Assembly (NCBI GenBank): GCA_964007475.1
Contig: OZ023273.1
Location: forward strand, 56,377,834-56,441,833
Reading direction: 5' to 3'
DNA from: Hybos culiciformis
Lineage: Eukaryota > Arthropoda > Insecta > Diptera > Hybotidae
Length of the DNA stretch: 64,000 bases
In this document: one piece after another, positions 1 to 12,997 of the stretch
Layout of the letters: each line of letters opens with the position of its first letter
Numbering within the stretch: the first letter of the stretch is position 1
The notes under the pieces: model-generated
Database searches by the model: none
Seen by the model: only the letters and a program-made list of their open reading frames with translations
Told to the model about the DNA's origin: nothing
Translations under genes and position numbers: made by a program

Positions 1-313
1 GTTTTGCAATTTAGGTATATTCAGATAAAATGTTGTAGCGTTTGACCCGAAAAGCGTATTAAAAAAAAACTAGATGTTGAAAGCGCTCCTAGGACCCAAT
101 TGGGGGGCTATACAACAAATTTCCAAATTTTGGAAATAAGGAGCCTAGAGATGATTATAGGGTACTAGAAATTTTGATCCGAAATACCGACGTGGAGATA
201 TGTAGCAAATTTTGAAAGACCAATTTTTTTTATTTCCCAAAATCTGGATAAAAGTGTTTTGATCTTAATATAAGTTCGGTACTACCGAGCGAAGCCGGGT
301 ATTTCGACTAGTT
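1..313 (-). repeat. Dispersed repeat, copy 1 (cut by window edge)
   Basis: Read on the minus strand this segment starts with ACTAGTCGAAATACCCGGCT near 313 and runs out of the window at base 1. The first 70 or so bases match the start of the copy at 12367-12997, including the stretch around CTTATATTAAGATCAAAACA. It then holds one module with the landmarks 'aatttgttgtatagcc', 'cccaattg' and 'gggtcaaacgct', also present in the other copy. It is clearly more GC-rich than its surroundings. No reading frame is conserved, so it is probably a non-autonomous or decayed mobile repeat; I do not assign its class. Confidence 0.75.
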
Positions 314-2559
314 ATATATAAAGTTTAAAAATGAACTTAAACATATGTTTATATCCTGTATGAAAAGGAAATTAACCTCACCTGACGATATTTCTGAAAT
401 TAAATGAATATATAAAATTTTCATGTATCTATCTGTTCTGTATATATTGTACATATTGTACATTTTGATTTTCACAAATTAACATAAAACACATTAAATT
501 TTTTTTTTTTACCTTTAACAAATCCTGTATTGTAATTATGAATCATTTTAAAAATTATTAAAATTAACTGTCACATAAATTAACAATAACTTTAAATAAA
601 AACATACATCAACGTTAAGTTTGATATTTTTTTTACATTCTATTATTGTGTTCATAGGTACAATTTTTTAAATCTGTATTGTTTGTATATATGTACTTAT
701 AAAAATAAATTTAAAATAAAATGTGCAGAAATACAAAATACAAAAAATGCAATAATAAAAACAAATTAGCTAGAAATTCAACCAATAATAATATATTAAA
801 TGCATTTCCTTCATTGTGGGTTATGAAAAGTATGAGGTATTAAAATTTTGCATTACTAAGAATCATTGAACACTTTTCAATCAATTATAATTTATTTGGA
901 AAAATCCAAGTGCGGTGTAATTTACGTACAATCGTTATTCTCGAAATATTTGGAGCAGTGAACGTATTATTGTTGTTTCACTTTCACTAACTACTATTTT
1001 GGTTATATGTATACTTATTATATTTCTAATTGAATGTAATTTTATCATATTGATGAAATTTACTCTACTGCAGTTTAAAATTTTGATTATTGGGTTGTAC
1101 CTATAGTATGAAAATTAAGAATTTTATTAATTAAGTTTGGTTTACTAAATATTTTCTATTTAATAAACTCAAAATGGTAACCCACCTATATATAACCAAT
1201 ATGTATTTATAAACTGCAATGTCTGAAGTTTGATTCATTTTTAGTTTTGTATTTTAATCCTAATAAAAAAAAAATAACAATTTTTAAAAAAAAAATTTTT
1301 TTGTTGTGGGTATATTATTGTTCCATAATAAAATAATAAAAATAATTCTATTTCGTTTACATTTATCCTGTTTAAAAATGAATTAAAAAAATGTTGATGT
1401 TTTTTTTTTTAGCTGGCTGGAAGGACTTTTTAAACAATTAATAATATTGTTAAGAATAACTTTCAAATTTTCTTTCTGTTAGTTATATTCAAAAAAAAAC
1501 AAGCCTAATTATATTGCCTTTGGCTGCAATTTCCGGAAATATTGTTATATTAAAATTTAAACCTATGCCTGAAAAATAAAATAATTTTATGGTTTAAAAA
1601 AATACTTTAGGAAGGAAATGTAATTAATATGCACACACAACTAATCTAATCCATTCAATGCAGTCGTCAATATTGAAGATTTTTAAATACTTCTTAATTT
1701 TTTTACTTCTTTTTCTATATATCAGAAAAACTGTATCTATATAATTTGACCGGATATCGAATTTGCCGATTAACTCTTACCTGAAGTGCTAAATTTAAAG
1801 TTTGTCTAACTTCCATCAACATTTTCGTCATAAGAATACAGACATTGCTATTAACTTTGACATTTTTTTATCATAATTTTATATTTAACCGGGTTCAAGA
1901 GATAGTTAAATAAAAACATTACGGATATTGCCAAAATATAATTAAAATATTCATAATTTTAATAAAAAAAAAAAATTATGTAAAACATAAAATTTTGTTT
2001 TTTTCGAAATATAGAAACACTGATTATAAGAAATTAATATAACCCCTAAAGGGATTTATTACGATAAAAATATAAATATTATGATTTCCCTTAAGTATAC
2101 ATAAATATTATGAATCTAATTAAAAATTCCCTGGTAATCATAGTATTATGAAATCCACCATCATTTACCTCCAAAATAATATTATTTTAATTAAACTAGA
2201 ATAAAAGTGAGAATTTTCAAAAGACAGAAAAATTTAGTTGTTTTTTTTTTTTTTTTTTTTAACCCCGAAGAAAATTTAATTAATGATTCAATATTTCGAT
2301 ATTAAATTAATTTTTTGTTCCTTTCATGCAAATAACGCGATTTGTTTTCTTAATAATACCATTAAATATATAATGTAATATTAAAGAATTATTAAAGGCG
2401 ATTCTTTATAGAAAATTTTTTAATTAAATTACTTAAAATTTATTTTTTGAATTTAAAATAAAAATCGAAATATAAATATAAATAAATGTATAGATAATAA
2501 GTATAGCATAAACATAATAGTACATAATTTATTATATTTTATAATTTATGTTTCATAAA
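314..2559. other. Gene-free AT-rich DNA
   Basis: Very AT-rich sequence with many A and T runs, including a T run near 2240. I see no supported exon, RNA gene or repeat structure on either strand. Confidence 0.6.
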
Positions 2560-2568
2560 CTTAAATCG

Positions 2569-3013
2569 CAGGGTTTCGAACCCCGAAAATTATTGGTACG
2601 GGTACAGGTTCGGGTTCGATGCCTTAAAATTTAGTGGGTTCGGTTCAGGTTCGGGTTCGGGTTCGGGTTCAACTTTTTTAAGAAAAAAAATTCTATGTAG
2701 TGTTTAGTTTAAAATGTAATTTTTATTTTATTTTAATTATTTTATTTAATTCAAAAAAAACTTATAAATTCTTTTCATTCACTTTTTTCACTACGTATGA
2801 AAACTTCTAGACTAATGAAAATAACCAAAGAAATACAATTAAAAAAATGAATTTCTACGCGCCGCATACTTAGGTAATAATTGCAATTAAAAATTGAACC
2901 CGAACCAATTTTTTTAGTGGGTTCGGGTTCGGGTTCAGGTTCACATAATTTAAAAAAAAACATTGAACCGGAGCGGGTTCAGGGTTCGGGTTCGGTTCGG
3001 GTTCGAAACCCTG
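2569..3013. mobile_element. hAT-like MITE with internal GGGTTC hexamer arrays
   Basis: The ends are inverted copies: CAGGGTTTCGAACCC at 2569 and GGTTCGAAACCCTG ending at 3013. Inside each end are short tandem runs of the hexamer GGGTTC, in the same direction on both sides (about 2600-2670 and 2915-3005), separated by AT-rich filler. The flanks carry CTTAAATC (2560-2567, one base before the element) and CTTAAATG (3014-3021), a near-match 8-bp duplication. A CAG...CTG terminus and an 8-bp duplication suit the hAT superfamily. The Pro-Glu repeat frame read across it on the minus strand is only the translated hexamer. Confidence 0.65.
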
Positions 3014-3309
3014 CTTAAATGTGATAATGATTTAAAATTGAAATTTATACATCAAGCTAATAAAATAATATTCAAACTATATAATTACTAAAAATTTTCA
3101 TTTTCGTAACATTTTGAAAACATTTAATACATGTGTAAATAATATCAAAAATTCAACAAAATTATTAAATACTCTTGACGACTTAAATTGTGGAATAATA
3201 ATTGTTAATTCTTTTGTGGTACAATAATTTTTAATGGTTCCAAAATATGTAGTTTTAATTTCATAATCAGGCTTTTGAGTTTCCATCGACCATTGCGATA
3301 TAGAGTATA

Positions 3310-3450
3310 GCCGTCATGTTGTAGTGTGGTCAACCATTATAGTGCAGTGGTATTGTCCTTATCCTATGTTCGGTCGTGTTTTCGATTCCCACTTCGAACT
3401 GGAATTTGTGTTAATTTTTCAATTTACCTCACTTGAATTAAGTATTTTTT
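3310..3450 (+). repeat. tRNA-derived SINE-like fragment
   Basis: A box-A-like stretch (TATAGTGCAGTGGTATT, near 3338) is followed about 40 bases later by a box-B-like stretch (TTTTCGATTCCCACTTCG, near 3388), the spacing of a Pol III internal promoter in a tRNA. The flanks do not pair as an acceptor stem and no plausible anticodon arm closes, so it is not a working tRNA gene. The sequence continues past the T-arm position into AT-rich DNA, as SINEs do. Confidence 0.45.
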
Positions 3451-6400
3451 GTTTTTTTTTTTTCAAATATGAGTCGACTAATATTAATTTTAAAATGGGT
3501 ACATAGTATAAAAAATAGAGATTTAAAATTTTTTTCATCTATTACAGGTCGACCGACCATTTAATTCATACCGCTGAAAATTGTAAAAATATAAAACAAT
3601 TTTTAGTATCCCAATGCAACATATCATATTTTATAACACCTTAGGTACTAGATACTACATATGAAATGCACAATATGAAATTATTTACCTACACCTTATA
3701 TTAGCGATTATTCATTTTACTTTTCTTTTATGTAGCGAATTAGCAAAATTCAAATTCTGATTATGCTATACGGAAGTTTTTTTTGCCACATTAAAAACAA
3801 ATTAAAAATAAAGAAAATTTCTAACACTTTTTCTTCATCCACACAAATTATAATTTCTGTAATATTAAAGACTGCTAATGCTGACATTGCAAATAAAATC
3901 ATTAAAAAAAAAAACTATTCGATTACAAGTAAAAAAAAAAATAATAATATCACTTTTAATCTATTTTTTATACACTAAATATCTTTATAAATTATTCAAA
4001 AGGTTAGAATTGCAATGACTTCGTACAACTGTTATTATGCATTTCAAAATAATTTACATATAAAAAAAAAAAAAACATTATAATAGGTACATATATATGT
4101 TTTTTCCTCTTTTTTTAAGATTATTAAATTAATAATCTTACTTCCCAAATCGAAAATAATCGTTAAAAAATGTATTAAATGCCACACCATAAAGTTAAAA
4201 ATAATAATAAAATCAGGTTATTCTGTTAACCACATTGCATGTATGTATACCGGACCTGTTAACCTTGCAGATTAATTCTTCCAACAATATCAACAAAAAA
4301 AAAATCCAATTGCATGGTGACAGAAATAAATATATTTTCAATTATTATTAAATTACTAAAAGTTCAAATATTTAACATAACACCAGCGTTGAAGAAAAAA
4401 AAAAATTATGAACACGTTTTTAAATATAAAAGTGCAAACAATTATTCATTATGAAAATTTTTATTTGAATTTGACTTATAATTAATGAATTTGTTGAGCT
4501 GCTGTATTAATTTATTTGAATTGAAATTCAGGATGTCTAAATATGACTTGTGTAGTTTCAAAAATATTGTGTTTTGTAGCTAATATATATATGAATAATC
4601 TAAATAATTGGATATTCTATGATTAAAACTTTCTAATTTTTTACCAGTATTTGCGAGATAGACAATAACTAATTCCAAAATACTTTCTATTTCCACTTTA
4701 AGATCTTCAGTTAATTATTAAATATCACTTGATTAACTTAACTTCGTGACTTATTTCTATATAGAAATTCTTTAGTATTATTAGATAAATCAATAAATCT
4801 AGAATCATTAATTACATGACCCAATTTTAAATTATATTTTTGTACCCAATAGACTTAATAAAAATTTGCACACAGAATTTACTTTCAAAATCAATTTGAA
4901 ACGTATTGGAATTTAAAAAATAATAATAATAATAATAAACAAAGAAAATCACTTTCCTCACAGATTGAACAATATTTTTATTGAATATTTATTTAATATA
5001 CGTATATATATAGTAAGTATATCATTGAAATTAATAAATATTTCTTGCATTTTTTATGGTCTTAAATTAAAATTGGTTTTGTTTTTTTGATTTTTCTTTG
5101 ATATCAAAATTTATGGTTCAATAATTGTATTCGTTCCTCACGAATAAATATATACTCTGGTGTGGTGTGCTTTCTTGAGGTCGAATAATATACAAAAATA
5201 GCATGATAAAAGAAATTCATATCAATCAGATTTATTTTGTTAACAAATCAATTTTTTTTTTAAGATAATAATATTTGCAAATTTTTTGTTACGTATTAAA
5301 TTTATGAAAAAGAAACAGATATATAATATAAATATTACTGATGGGTAATTTTTTTTTTAATTACCACCCATCAAACTAATTTTTCAAGTTATTTTTTTAC
5401 AATAAAGTTTGTTATAAAAAAGAAAAAAAATCATATCAATAGATATTAATTCAATTTAGTGACTAAAATTACTATCAAAATAGTTTAAAATTGGGTAGTA
5501 GGTTATGATCTGCAGGTCTGTAGATCTTTTAATTTCGATATCTGTAGATCTTTTAATTTCGAGATAAAACTTATTATTGGATTGATAATAATAAACATTT
5601 TGTAAAATACGAAAAATCGAAACGAGATGTTGAAATGTTTCTTATAAGACTTCTCTATGAGCTTGTAAATATTTATTCTGATATTGTATCGTACTTTAGT
5701 ACTATGACTACTATGCTACTGAAGTTTATGCTCAAGGCTTTACATTTAAAGATTTTATTAAATTCAAATTCAAATAAATGTATATCAAAATAGCTTTAGA
5801 TAAAAATAAGTAAAACTTTAAAAAAATATCGCAATCTCAAAATAAAACTATCCACTGCTCCACAGACTTAATTTAACCTTTTTATCTGTATACTTAAAAT
5901 GAAATTAAACGATTTTTGTCCTCTACAAACTTGTCTTATTATCTTCTCGTAGATCATGACAAAACATAATATACATAGTGTAATTTTCTACTCATTGTTA
6001 ATTATTTTAAAGGACATAAACGAAAACTTATTTTTTTTTTCACACAAACGTTTTGAATACATTAAATTAAGGATTTTTTTTTTTTCTTATATTGATTTCG
6101 CATAAACACATAAATCTCTCATAAAAACCAGATAACCATCATTTTTCCAGTGAAAACAGTTACCCCAATCTTCAAAATTAATAAAAAGTTGTTCTTTGAC
6201 TTACAAAAAATAAACAAACCGTTTTTTTTTTTTTTTTTTTATAAATTACAGGTAATTTAAAATTCTACCATCTCTTCCGTCATCTTAAACACATAGAACT
6301 TAAAAAAAAAAATTATATCAAGGTAATGAAAAATGGAAACAAGTTGTTATTTTATTAATTATAAAGACAATAAAAAATCTTTTTTTTAAGGAAATAACTT

Positions 6401-8007
6401 CCTCTTTTTTTGTTTTTATTTACTTTTTATTTAGAATGAATACTTTGATTGCTTATGGAATTCACGTAAAAGGAATAATCACCTTTTTTAGTTAATTAAT
6501 TTAATGAATATTTTCATGGTCAAAACATAACTTCAAAAAAAAAAAAAAAATCTGAATCGAATCACTACCGACATAAATTTCAAGCCGTTTTATATATGCA
6601 AAAAAAAAAAAACAAAATATGAAAACAAAAATTGAAATATCTACTGAAAAACTGAAAATGGATTTGTAGGAAGGGATTAAAGCAAGTTATTATTCAAAGC
6701 ATTCGATTTGTTTTTTAATTAATATTAATTATATAATGAATTGAATTTAATAATTTAATTATGTTTTTTTATTGTTTTTAATCTTATTTTACATACCAAT
6801 CTTTAAGTTTTCTTTAGTAATTTTCATATAGTATCTGAATTTCTACGAGATGTTTTGAATATATTTGTTTTTGTATTTGTAGAGCACTTGAAATGTATGT
6901 CTGATCGAATACATAATTTGTATACTTAATTTAAAAACCTGATACGATTTCATTACATTCGCAACTAGTAAAAATTTCAATAATTGTCACATCAAACTAT
7001 AATATTTTCACTTTTATTACTATCGAAATTTGAACAGGACAACTATAATATTACAGTAGAACTATATTACAGTATAACTATATATTACTATTAACTACAA
7101 TATTATTATAATATTATAATACATAATATTATAATACCAAAATATCGGAAAAAAAATCTTTAACGACAAAAAAAAAATTATACTCTTTATTACAATAACC
7201 ATTGAACCATTACCACAATCATACATAATGTAATAAAATAAAAAAAATAAAAGAACAAACAATTTATAAAAACATAAACTAAATGGATATCATTTCATAA
7301 ATTAATTTAATCAAAAAAAATAATATTATTTCAATTTCGAAATCAAAAAATTATAATTTATATTTTCCTTTATACATACAGTACATATACACAATGAATT
7401 CATAAAGTATACTAGGGAATTTTCCATAAAAAGAAACACAAATAAAAATATAAAAAAAAAATAAATATTAATTTAATCCAAAAATGTATTCAAGGATTTC
7501 CAAGAAAAAGGAATTCTTATTCGCCTTAAAGCTTAAAAGTTGAAATATTTAATATCAAAAGAGCAATGTCAAATTGTTCAGAGTTAAAATTTTAATCTTC
7601 CTCATAAAATTCATTGATTTTTTATTCAAAAAAAAAACATATAATTTACAAAACAAATTAAAATCCTTTTTGAATTAATTTTACCGGAAATTTAATATAT
7701 TTAACATTCTTATAATATTAAAACCAAAATAAGATACTTGGATAAATTTTTATTTAGAGAATTTAACTAAAAAACTCATACTTCCTTATCAATAAATGAA
7801 ATAATGATGTAACATTAAGACATAAAATCTTGAATAAAGAATAAAAAAAAAATAAACAGTTTTGTTGTGAAATTAATTTGCAATTCTGCTTAGAGCGATA
7901 GCCAGTAAATTATTTCGATATGGATCATAATTGTTTATACTTCTTTCCTATGTAAAGACATTTTGTAGGAAACAGTGACCAAAATATATAAAACTGATTC
8001 AAAACAT
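3451..8007. other. Gene-free AT-rich DNA with minor repeats
   Basis: No supported gene. Small structures seen: an imperfect hairpin at 5340-5372 (GATGGGTAATT against AATTACCACCCATC), a 22-bp direct duplication at 5517-5538 and 5541-5562, and a TA-dense stretch at 7060-7140. Frames of 60-71 codons here are low-complexity, rich in Lys, Ile, Asn and Phe, and have no family resemblance. Confidence 0.55.
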
Positions 8008-8150
8008 CGCAGGTGCCAGACCAGTTGCTGCTGTTTGCACAACACTGTGTGACCTCTTCCGTATGCTGGTTGCTGTCGCTGCTAGCCAACCGCTGCTGAC
8101 TAGCAGCGACCAGCGGCTGGTAAACCAGCCTCGTGTGACCGTCGCTTAAG
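8008..8150. repeat. GC-rich palindromic island
   Basis: An isolated GC-rich block of about 140 bp in AT-rich DNA. Its core is a perfect 11-bp inverted pair, GTCGCTGCTAG (8075-8085) and CTAGCAGCGAC (8100-8110), and the pairing extends imperfectly outward through GCTGGTT and ACCAGC. The 8-bp direct repeat GTGTGACC occurs at 8047-8054 and 8133-8140, flanking the palindrome like a target duplication. It may be a very short MITE or the remnant of a larger element; no coding frame is evident. Confidence 0.5.
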
Positions 8151-11100
8151 TTTTTAAGTAATTTTTATTTAACACAGAATTCTTAGAGAAAAGATTTACT
8201 TTCAATTTCAACATTAGTCGTTCCCAAGGAAAACAGAATAATTTAACATTTTTTATAGATTATTTAACATTTTGCCTAAAACTATATAGAGATTAAAATT
8301 CTATCCTATCGTTATATTATTATTTTATGATGGCAATAAATTTCAGAGTAATAAAATGCACGACACATTTAATCAAATCCAAAAATTATATCATTACTTG
8401 AAAACTTGTAAGCACATTATCCCAACCAAAATGGAATGATGTACTATCATTGCAATGGCTCTAAGACTTGACTCTAAAACTGAGATAAATTGAATTAATT
8501 TATGTACATTAAAAGGAAAGAAAAACTTTTACAATTGTACCAAGTTTATGCGTTATTCATCGCATGAAATCCTTGAAAAACAGAAAAAAGATTATCTTTT
8601 CTGATTTAAAGATCAACAATAAATTACATAAAACTCAAAATATATATAAGGGTTAAGGAATATATACAACAAAAAAAATATACTTTAAAAATAATTTTTG
8701 ATCCAAATTGTACACAATTTTTTATTTCATTTATATATACTAATACATACCAAGTCCAATTTTATATGAAGAGTGTTTTATTTTTATAACTTTTTTTGAT
8801 TTTTGACTCCCTAAAATTTTATACAATTGAGAGTTTGTCTGATATTTTCACATTACTGTTATATTGTGAACATAGATATACATAAAATTAATTTCAAAAT
8901 AAAATTTGATTTACGAAATACAAAAAAAAAATAGAATTAAGAAAAGGATTTTTTTCAGTAAATTTTGATATCATCTTTCGCATGAAAGAGCACCCGCAAT
9001 TATCGATTACACTTTCGTGCAGCTGGATAAACAAACATTTTATCTAAGTATGTATCTATTAAACAGAAATTTTTAACTTAAAATATTATTAAAGTGAAAG
9101 GTAAAAATAGATGTTAATAAGCATAGAAATATAAAGTTGAATGTTGAAATTAATTAAATTTAAAAAAAATAAAAAATCTTTTTTTAATGAACATTATAAG
9201 AGTTTGGAAAATAATTTAAACACTAGGAATGTTGTAAGGAGACTTCTTAAGTTCTTTTTTTTTTGATACTAGTTCTTTATTCGGCTTTAAATAATTATGA
9301 TGGACAGCTGCTCTGACACATAAGACATAAATTGAATTTGATTAAAAGTTTTATGTCATTTCGCCACTTGATTTACGGAAATTAAACAAATTTCGCTTGA
9401 GTTGAATATTTTTTTATGTCATTATTCTGAAAACCAGAAATATAATGTATAGGTTTTAAATTATTATCAACTTAGTTTTAAAAAACAAAAAAGATTTCAT
9501 AGTGCCTAAATCTTACTTAAATCAAAGAAATAATGATTGTGTTGATTTGTTTTTTTAATAACCAACCCAACCCAGCGAACACCCCTTAAATTATGACATT
9601 AACAGGAGAATGATTATAAAAAACTATGTTTTTATATCATTTCTGTCGCATTGTGCCTTTTAAAATATGACTAATTGCACACATGTATGTTTTTATTCCC
9701 TTAAATTGCTTTTAATAATAATTTTCCATTTGTAATGTTAAAATTTTTGTCATTATTTTTAGAGGGTTGTGGCTTAACAAAATTTGTTTTATTAATACGA
9801 ATAATTTATACCCTAATATTATATATATTTTGTGCACTTATTTTTTTAATTTTTTTACTTTTTCTATTTTTTTTTTTTTTTTTTTTTTTTCAGATCTCTT
9901 GAAACGAATACAAATTAGGACAGAAAGCCAAAAAAAATCGTTATATCTAAAATTAAATCGCAAAAGGATTTTAGTAGTTTTTGAGTCAGTAGGTTTTTTG
10001 TTAGAGATTTTATTTTCATATCCTCATTATAATAAGCATATGGACCATAATCCTTATACAAGCAACTGACTTCACGTGGTTACAGTTTTCGGAAAAAAGA
10101 AAAAAATTATGCATGATGTAAAATGGATTAAAAAAATAAATATAAGATACACGCATTGCATAGGCATTGGAGTTTTGTGAGTGACAATAAAAATAGAAGC
10201 ATTTTTAGTAGAATTGCCTTAGCAAATGGATGCCTTCACAAATTCAGGATATGAGCGCAACCTAAACAGTACAAAACCTAAAACAAGACTACCTATAATA
10301 AAACAAGAAATTTGTGTTTATGCATCACATAAATGAAGAACTTGTAAATAATAAATAAAATAGCGAAAATAATCATTATCACAAATTATATTTTGTTTTT
10401 TTCTGGAGAATTTCAATTTTCTTCGGCTTAAAAGAAATTCAAAAGTATGCAATATTGAATTTTTAAATTATAATGATATTTTTTGATTATAATACTAAAT
10501 TGGATATAAATAAAATTCAACCTCGGATATAAACGGAATTATTATTATAATTTTCATTTGAGTCTCAGATTTGTAGTCTAAAAATTATAAAATAAATAAA
10601 ATTATATAGATTTAACAAAAAAAAAAAATTCTGATTAAATGGTTCAATGAGTTTTGTAGTTATCCTGTAAATTTCATATACCATAAGCATAAAGGCATAA
10701 AGCATTATTTATTTTGATTTCATAATTTTTATATTTCAATGTGTGTTTTTAGGTTAAGGACTTTAGGATAATAAAAGGATGCACAAATCGAAACACATAC
10801 TATGTCAAAAACAAAAAAAAAAATACAAAAAATAAACCCTCTGTTAATGGCGGCAATGAAGATTATAATGGACATATTGTACAGAGATTATCTTCAATTT
10901 TCTAACATTATTTAAAATAGAATACATCCAGTGCAATAAGGAATCATTTATAACGTAAAGTCAAAGAAAAGTTATACCCAAAAATAATTGTTCTTTGTTA
11001 CAAAAAAAAAAAAAAAATAGAGAAAATAAGTTATCTTTACTTTATTTATTTTTTTTTTCAATGAAAAATATAAAGTTAGAGACTTTTCAAGTGTTAGTGC

Positions 11101-12366
11101 AATTTATTTTTACACGCAAATATTGCCTTTACCATACTTTAAAAATACCCTAAATTTAAATTTTATGAGATTCATTTAGAAGGGATTAAAAATTTTACAT
11201 ACAAAAATTCGTATTTTTTAATAATAATAATAGAGTTCTTTGAAATTTTTACATTTTAAGACCATCATTTATAGATTTTTATTTTGTTTATATAATATGA
11301 ATCAACTGATAGTTTAAATTTGGGTAGTAGGTATGCTACGTGACTGCTTAACTCTAGTTCTTTTAAATCTCGAATCAAAGTCATTATTGAACTGAATTGG
11401 TTTATAAAAAATAAACCGTTGAGTTCCTCTCTTACGACAATAAATATTGAATGAAAAATTCTTAAGCATAGCTTTGTTTTACTTCTCAATTAAATCTAAT
11501 GTTTATTCCGATTTTATTTCGTTTTTTTTTGTGCGACGGAAAATTTAATATATTTTGTGAAAAGGTGTTTAATTTATTGCCATGGTTAAAATTTAAAACT
11601 TTTAAAATCCAGAGAGAGTTCCTTATTTCAAATTAGTAAATATGTCTTAATATAATATCAAGTCTGACAACATATTTTTATTCAAGCTTTGCTATTTGAA
11701 TCGATATCTCGCTAATTGATAATACTTATTAAATTATATTTACATTAATTTTTGAATAATAAATACAAATATTTTTTTTTTATCGGTTTTATTAAGTTAT
11801 AAAACTTATATTATATATTAAACTTGTTCTAAATGCCTATCTGACTTTCATGAATCAAACTTGTGATCATAATTTCTAATAAACAATATTTTTGTTTTTA
11901 TCATTTCAAATACTTTAATGATAAGTGAAAGAATGTTGGGCTCCAAGCAATTTGATTAAAAGAACAAGTATTTGACAAGTATATTATTATGATTTACATG
12001 TATATTTATTTATAACCTAAAAGTTAGGCGTAGAATAGAATATTTTTAATTTTAATACCCCTGACAAATTCATCAATGAACAAAATAACAAAATTCATCA
12101 ATGAAGGAGCCACAGAAGATAGTTAGATACATAACTAGACAAACCTTATCTTACAGTTTATACCTTCTTTTGAAAACTTTATATGTGTCAATCCACAATA
12201 GAAATTTTCTTTAAACTATATAGTTAATACTAAAAAACATATTTTACGAAGTTTTATTCTGTTTAAATAATTTATTAAAATATTGTGACTTTGAACACCA
12301 TATATGCTGTTAAATATAATATATAGTAGAAGTATGATGGTCCAGAACAAAATGTTTTTATATGAT
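8151..12366. other. Gene-free AT-rich DNA
   Basis: I see no supported gene. The 100-codon forward frame at 9767-10069 contains a long Phe run coded by a T tract and has no recognisable domain, so it is not called. A region near 11300-11490 weakly resembles 5470-5650 (both hold GGGTAGTAGG after ATAGTTTAAA), suggesting an old duplicated repeat. Confidence 0.55.
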
Positions 12367-12997
12367 ACTAGTCGAAATACCCTGCTTCGCACGGTATTAC
12401 CCAACTTATATTAATATCAAAACACTTAAATCGAGATTTTGTGCACTAAAAAAACAGAATTTCAAAATTTGTTAAATAGCCACCTCCCCGGTGCCTTAAC
12501 ACATCCAGTCCTCTAAATAGTCGATTCGGGTCAAACGCTATAACATTTTACCGGAATATAATTAAATTTCAAAACCAGCTTCTAAGGTAGCCCGCCGGCG
12601 GGGCCTCGGATAAAAAATTTCTAATACCCTATAACCAGCTTGGATTCCAATGCTACTTAACTTCAAAATTTCAAAATCTCGAAATTTGTTGTATAGCCTC
12701 CCAATTGAGCCCTGGGACAACGGTTGGCGGCCTCTCAACATCCAGTTTATTTAAATAGGGGTCCAACGCTACTAAATTTTATTGGAATATACCTAAATTC
12801 TTCTAAGGTAGCCCCCATTGGGGCCTCGGATGAAAATTTCTAGTACAATATAACCATGTCGCGCCCCAATGATACTTAAGTTCAAAATTTCAGCCAAATC
12901 GGTCCAGCGGTTTAGGCGTGATTGAGGACATAGGACAGAGGACAAAGGACAGAAAAACAGAGAAACAGAGAATTTGCATTTTTATATATTAGATAGA
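12367..12997 (+). repeat. Dispersed repeat, copy 2 (dimeric)
   Basis: It starts ACTAGTCGAAATACC and ends in a TATATATTAGATAGAT tail. The body contains the same module twice. Each module has 'aacgcta', 'ggaatata', 'cttctaaggtagccc', 'ggggcctcggat', 'aatttcta', 'tataacca' and 'aatg(c/a)tactta' in the same order, starting near 12535 and near 12765. The 3' part carries CAGCCAAATCGGTCCAGCGG and a GGACA-rich run. It is more GC-rich than its flanks. Layout and tail suit a non-autonomous interspersed repeat; I do not assign the class. Confidence 0.7.

Noticed and set aside
2775..2963. 62-codon minus-strand frame with a Pro-Glu run
   Set aside because: It is the translation of the GGGTTC hexamer array in the MITE at 2569-3013 and has no other support.
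3322..3400. Functional tRNA gene
   Set aside because: Box A and B are present, but acceptor and anticodon stems do not pair.
5490..5510. let-7-like string (GGGTAGTAGGTTATGATC)
   Set aside because: It lacks the let-7 5' end TGAGG, and I found no complementary arm within precursor distance. The similar string near 11320 also lacks an arm.
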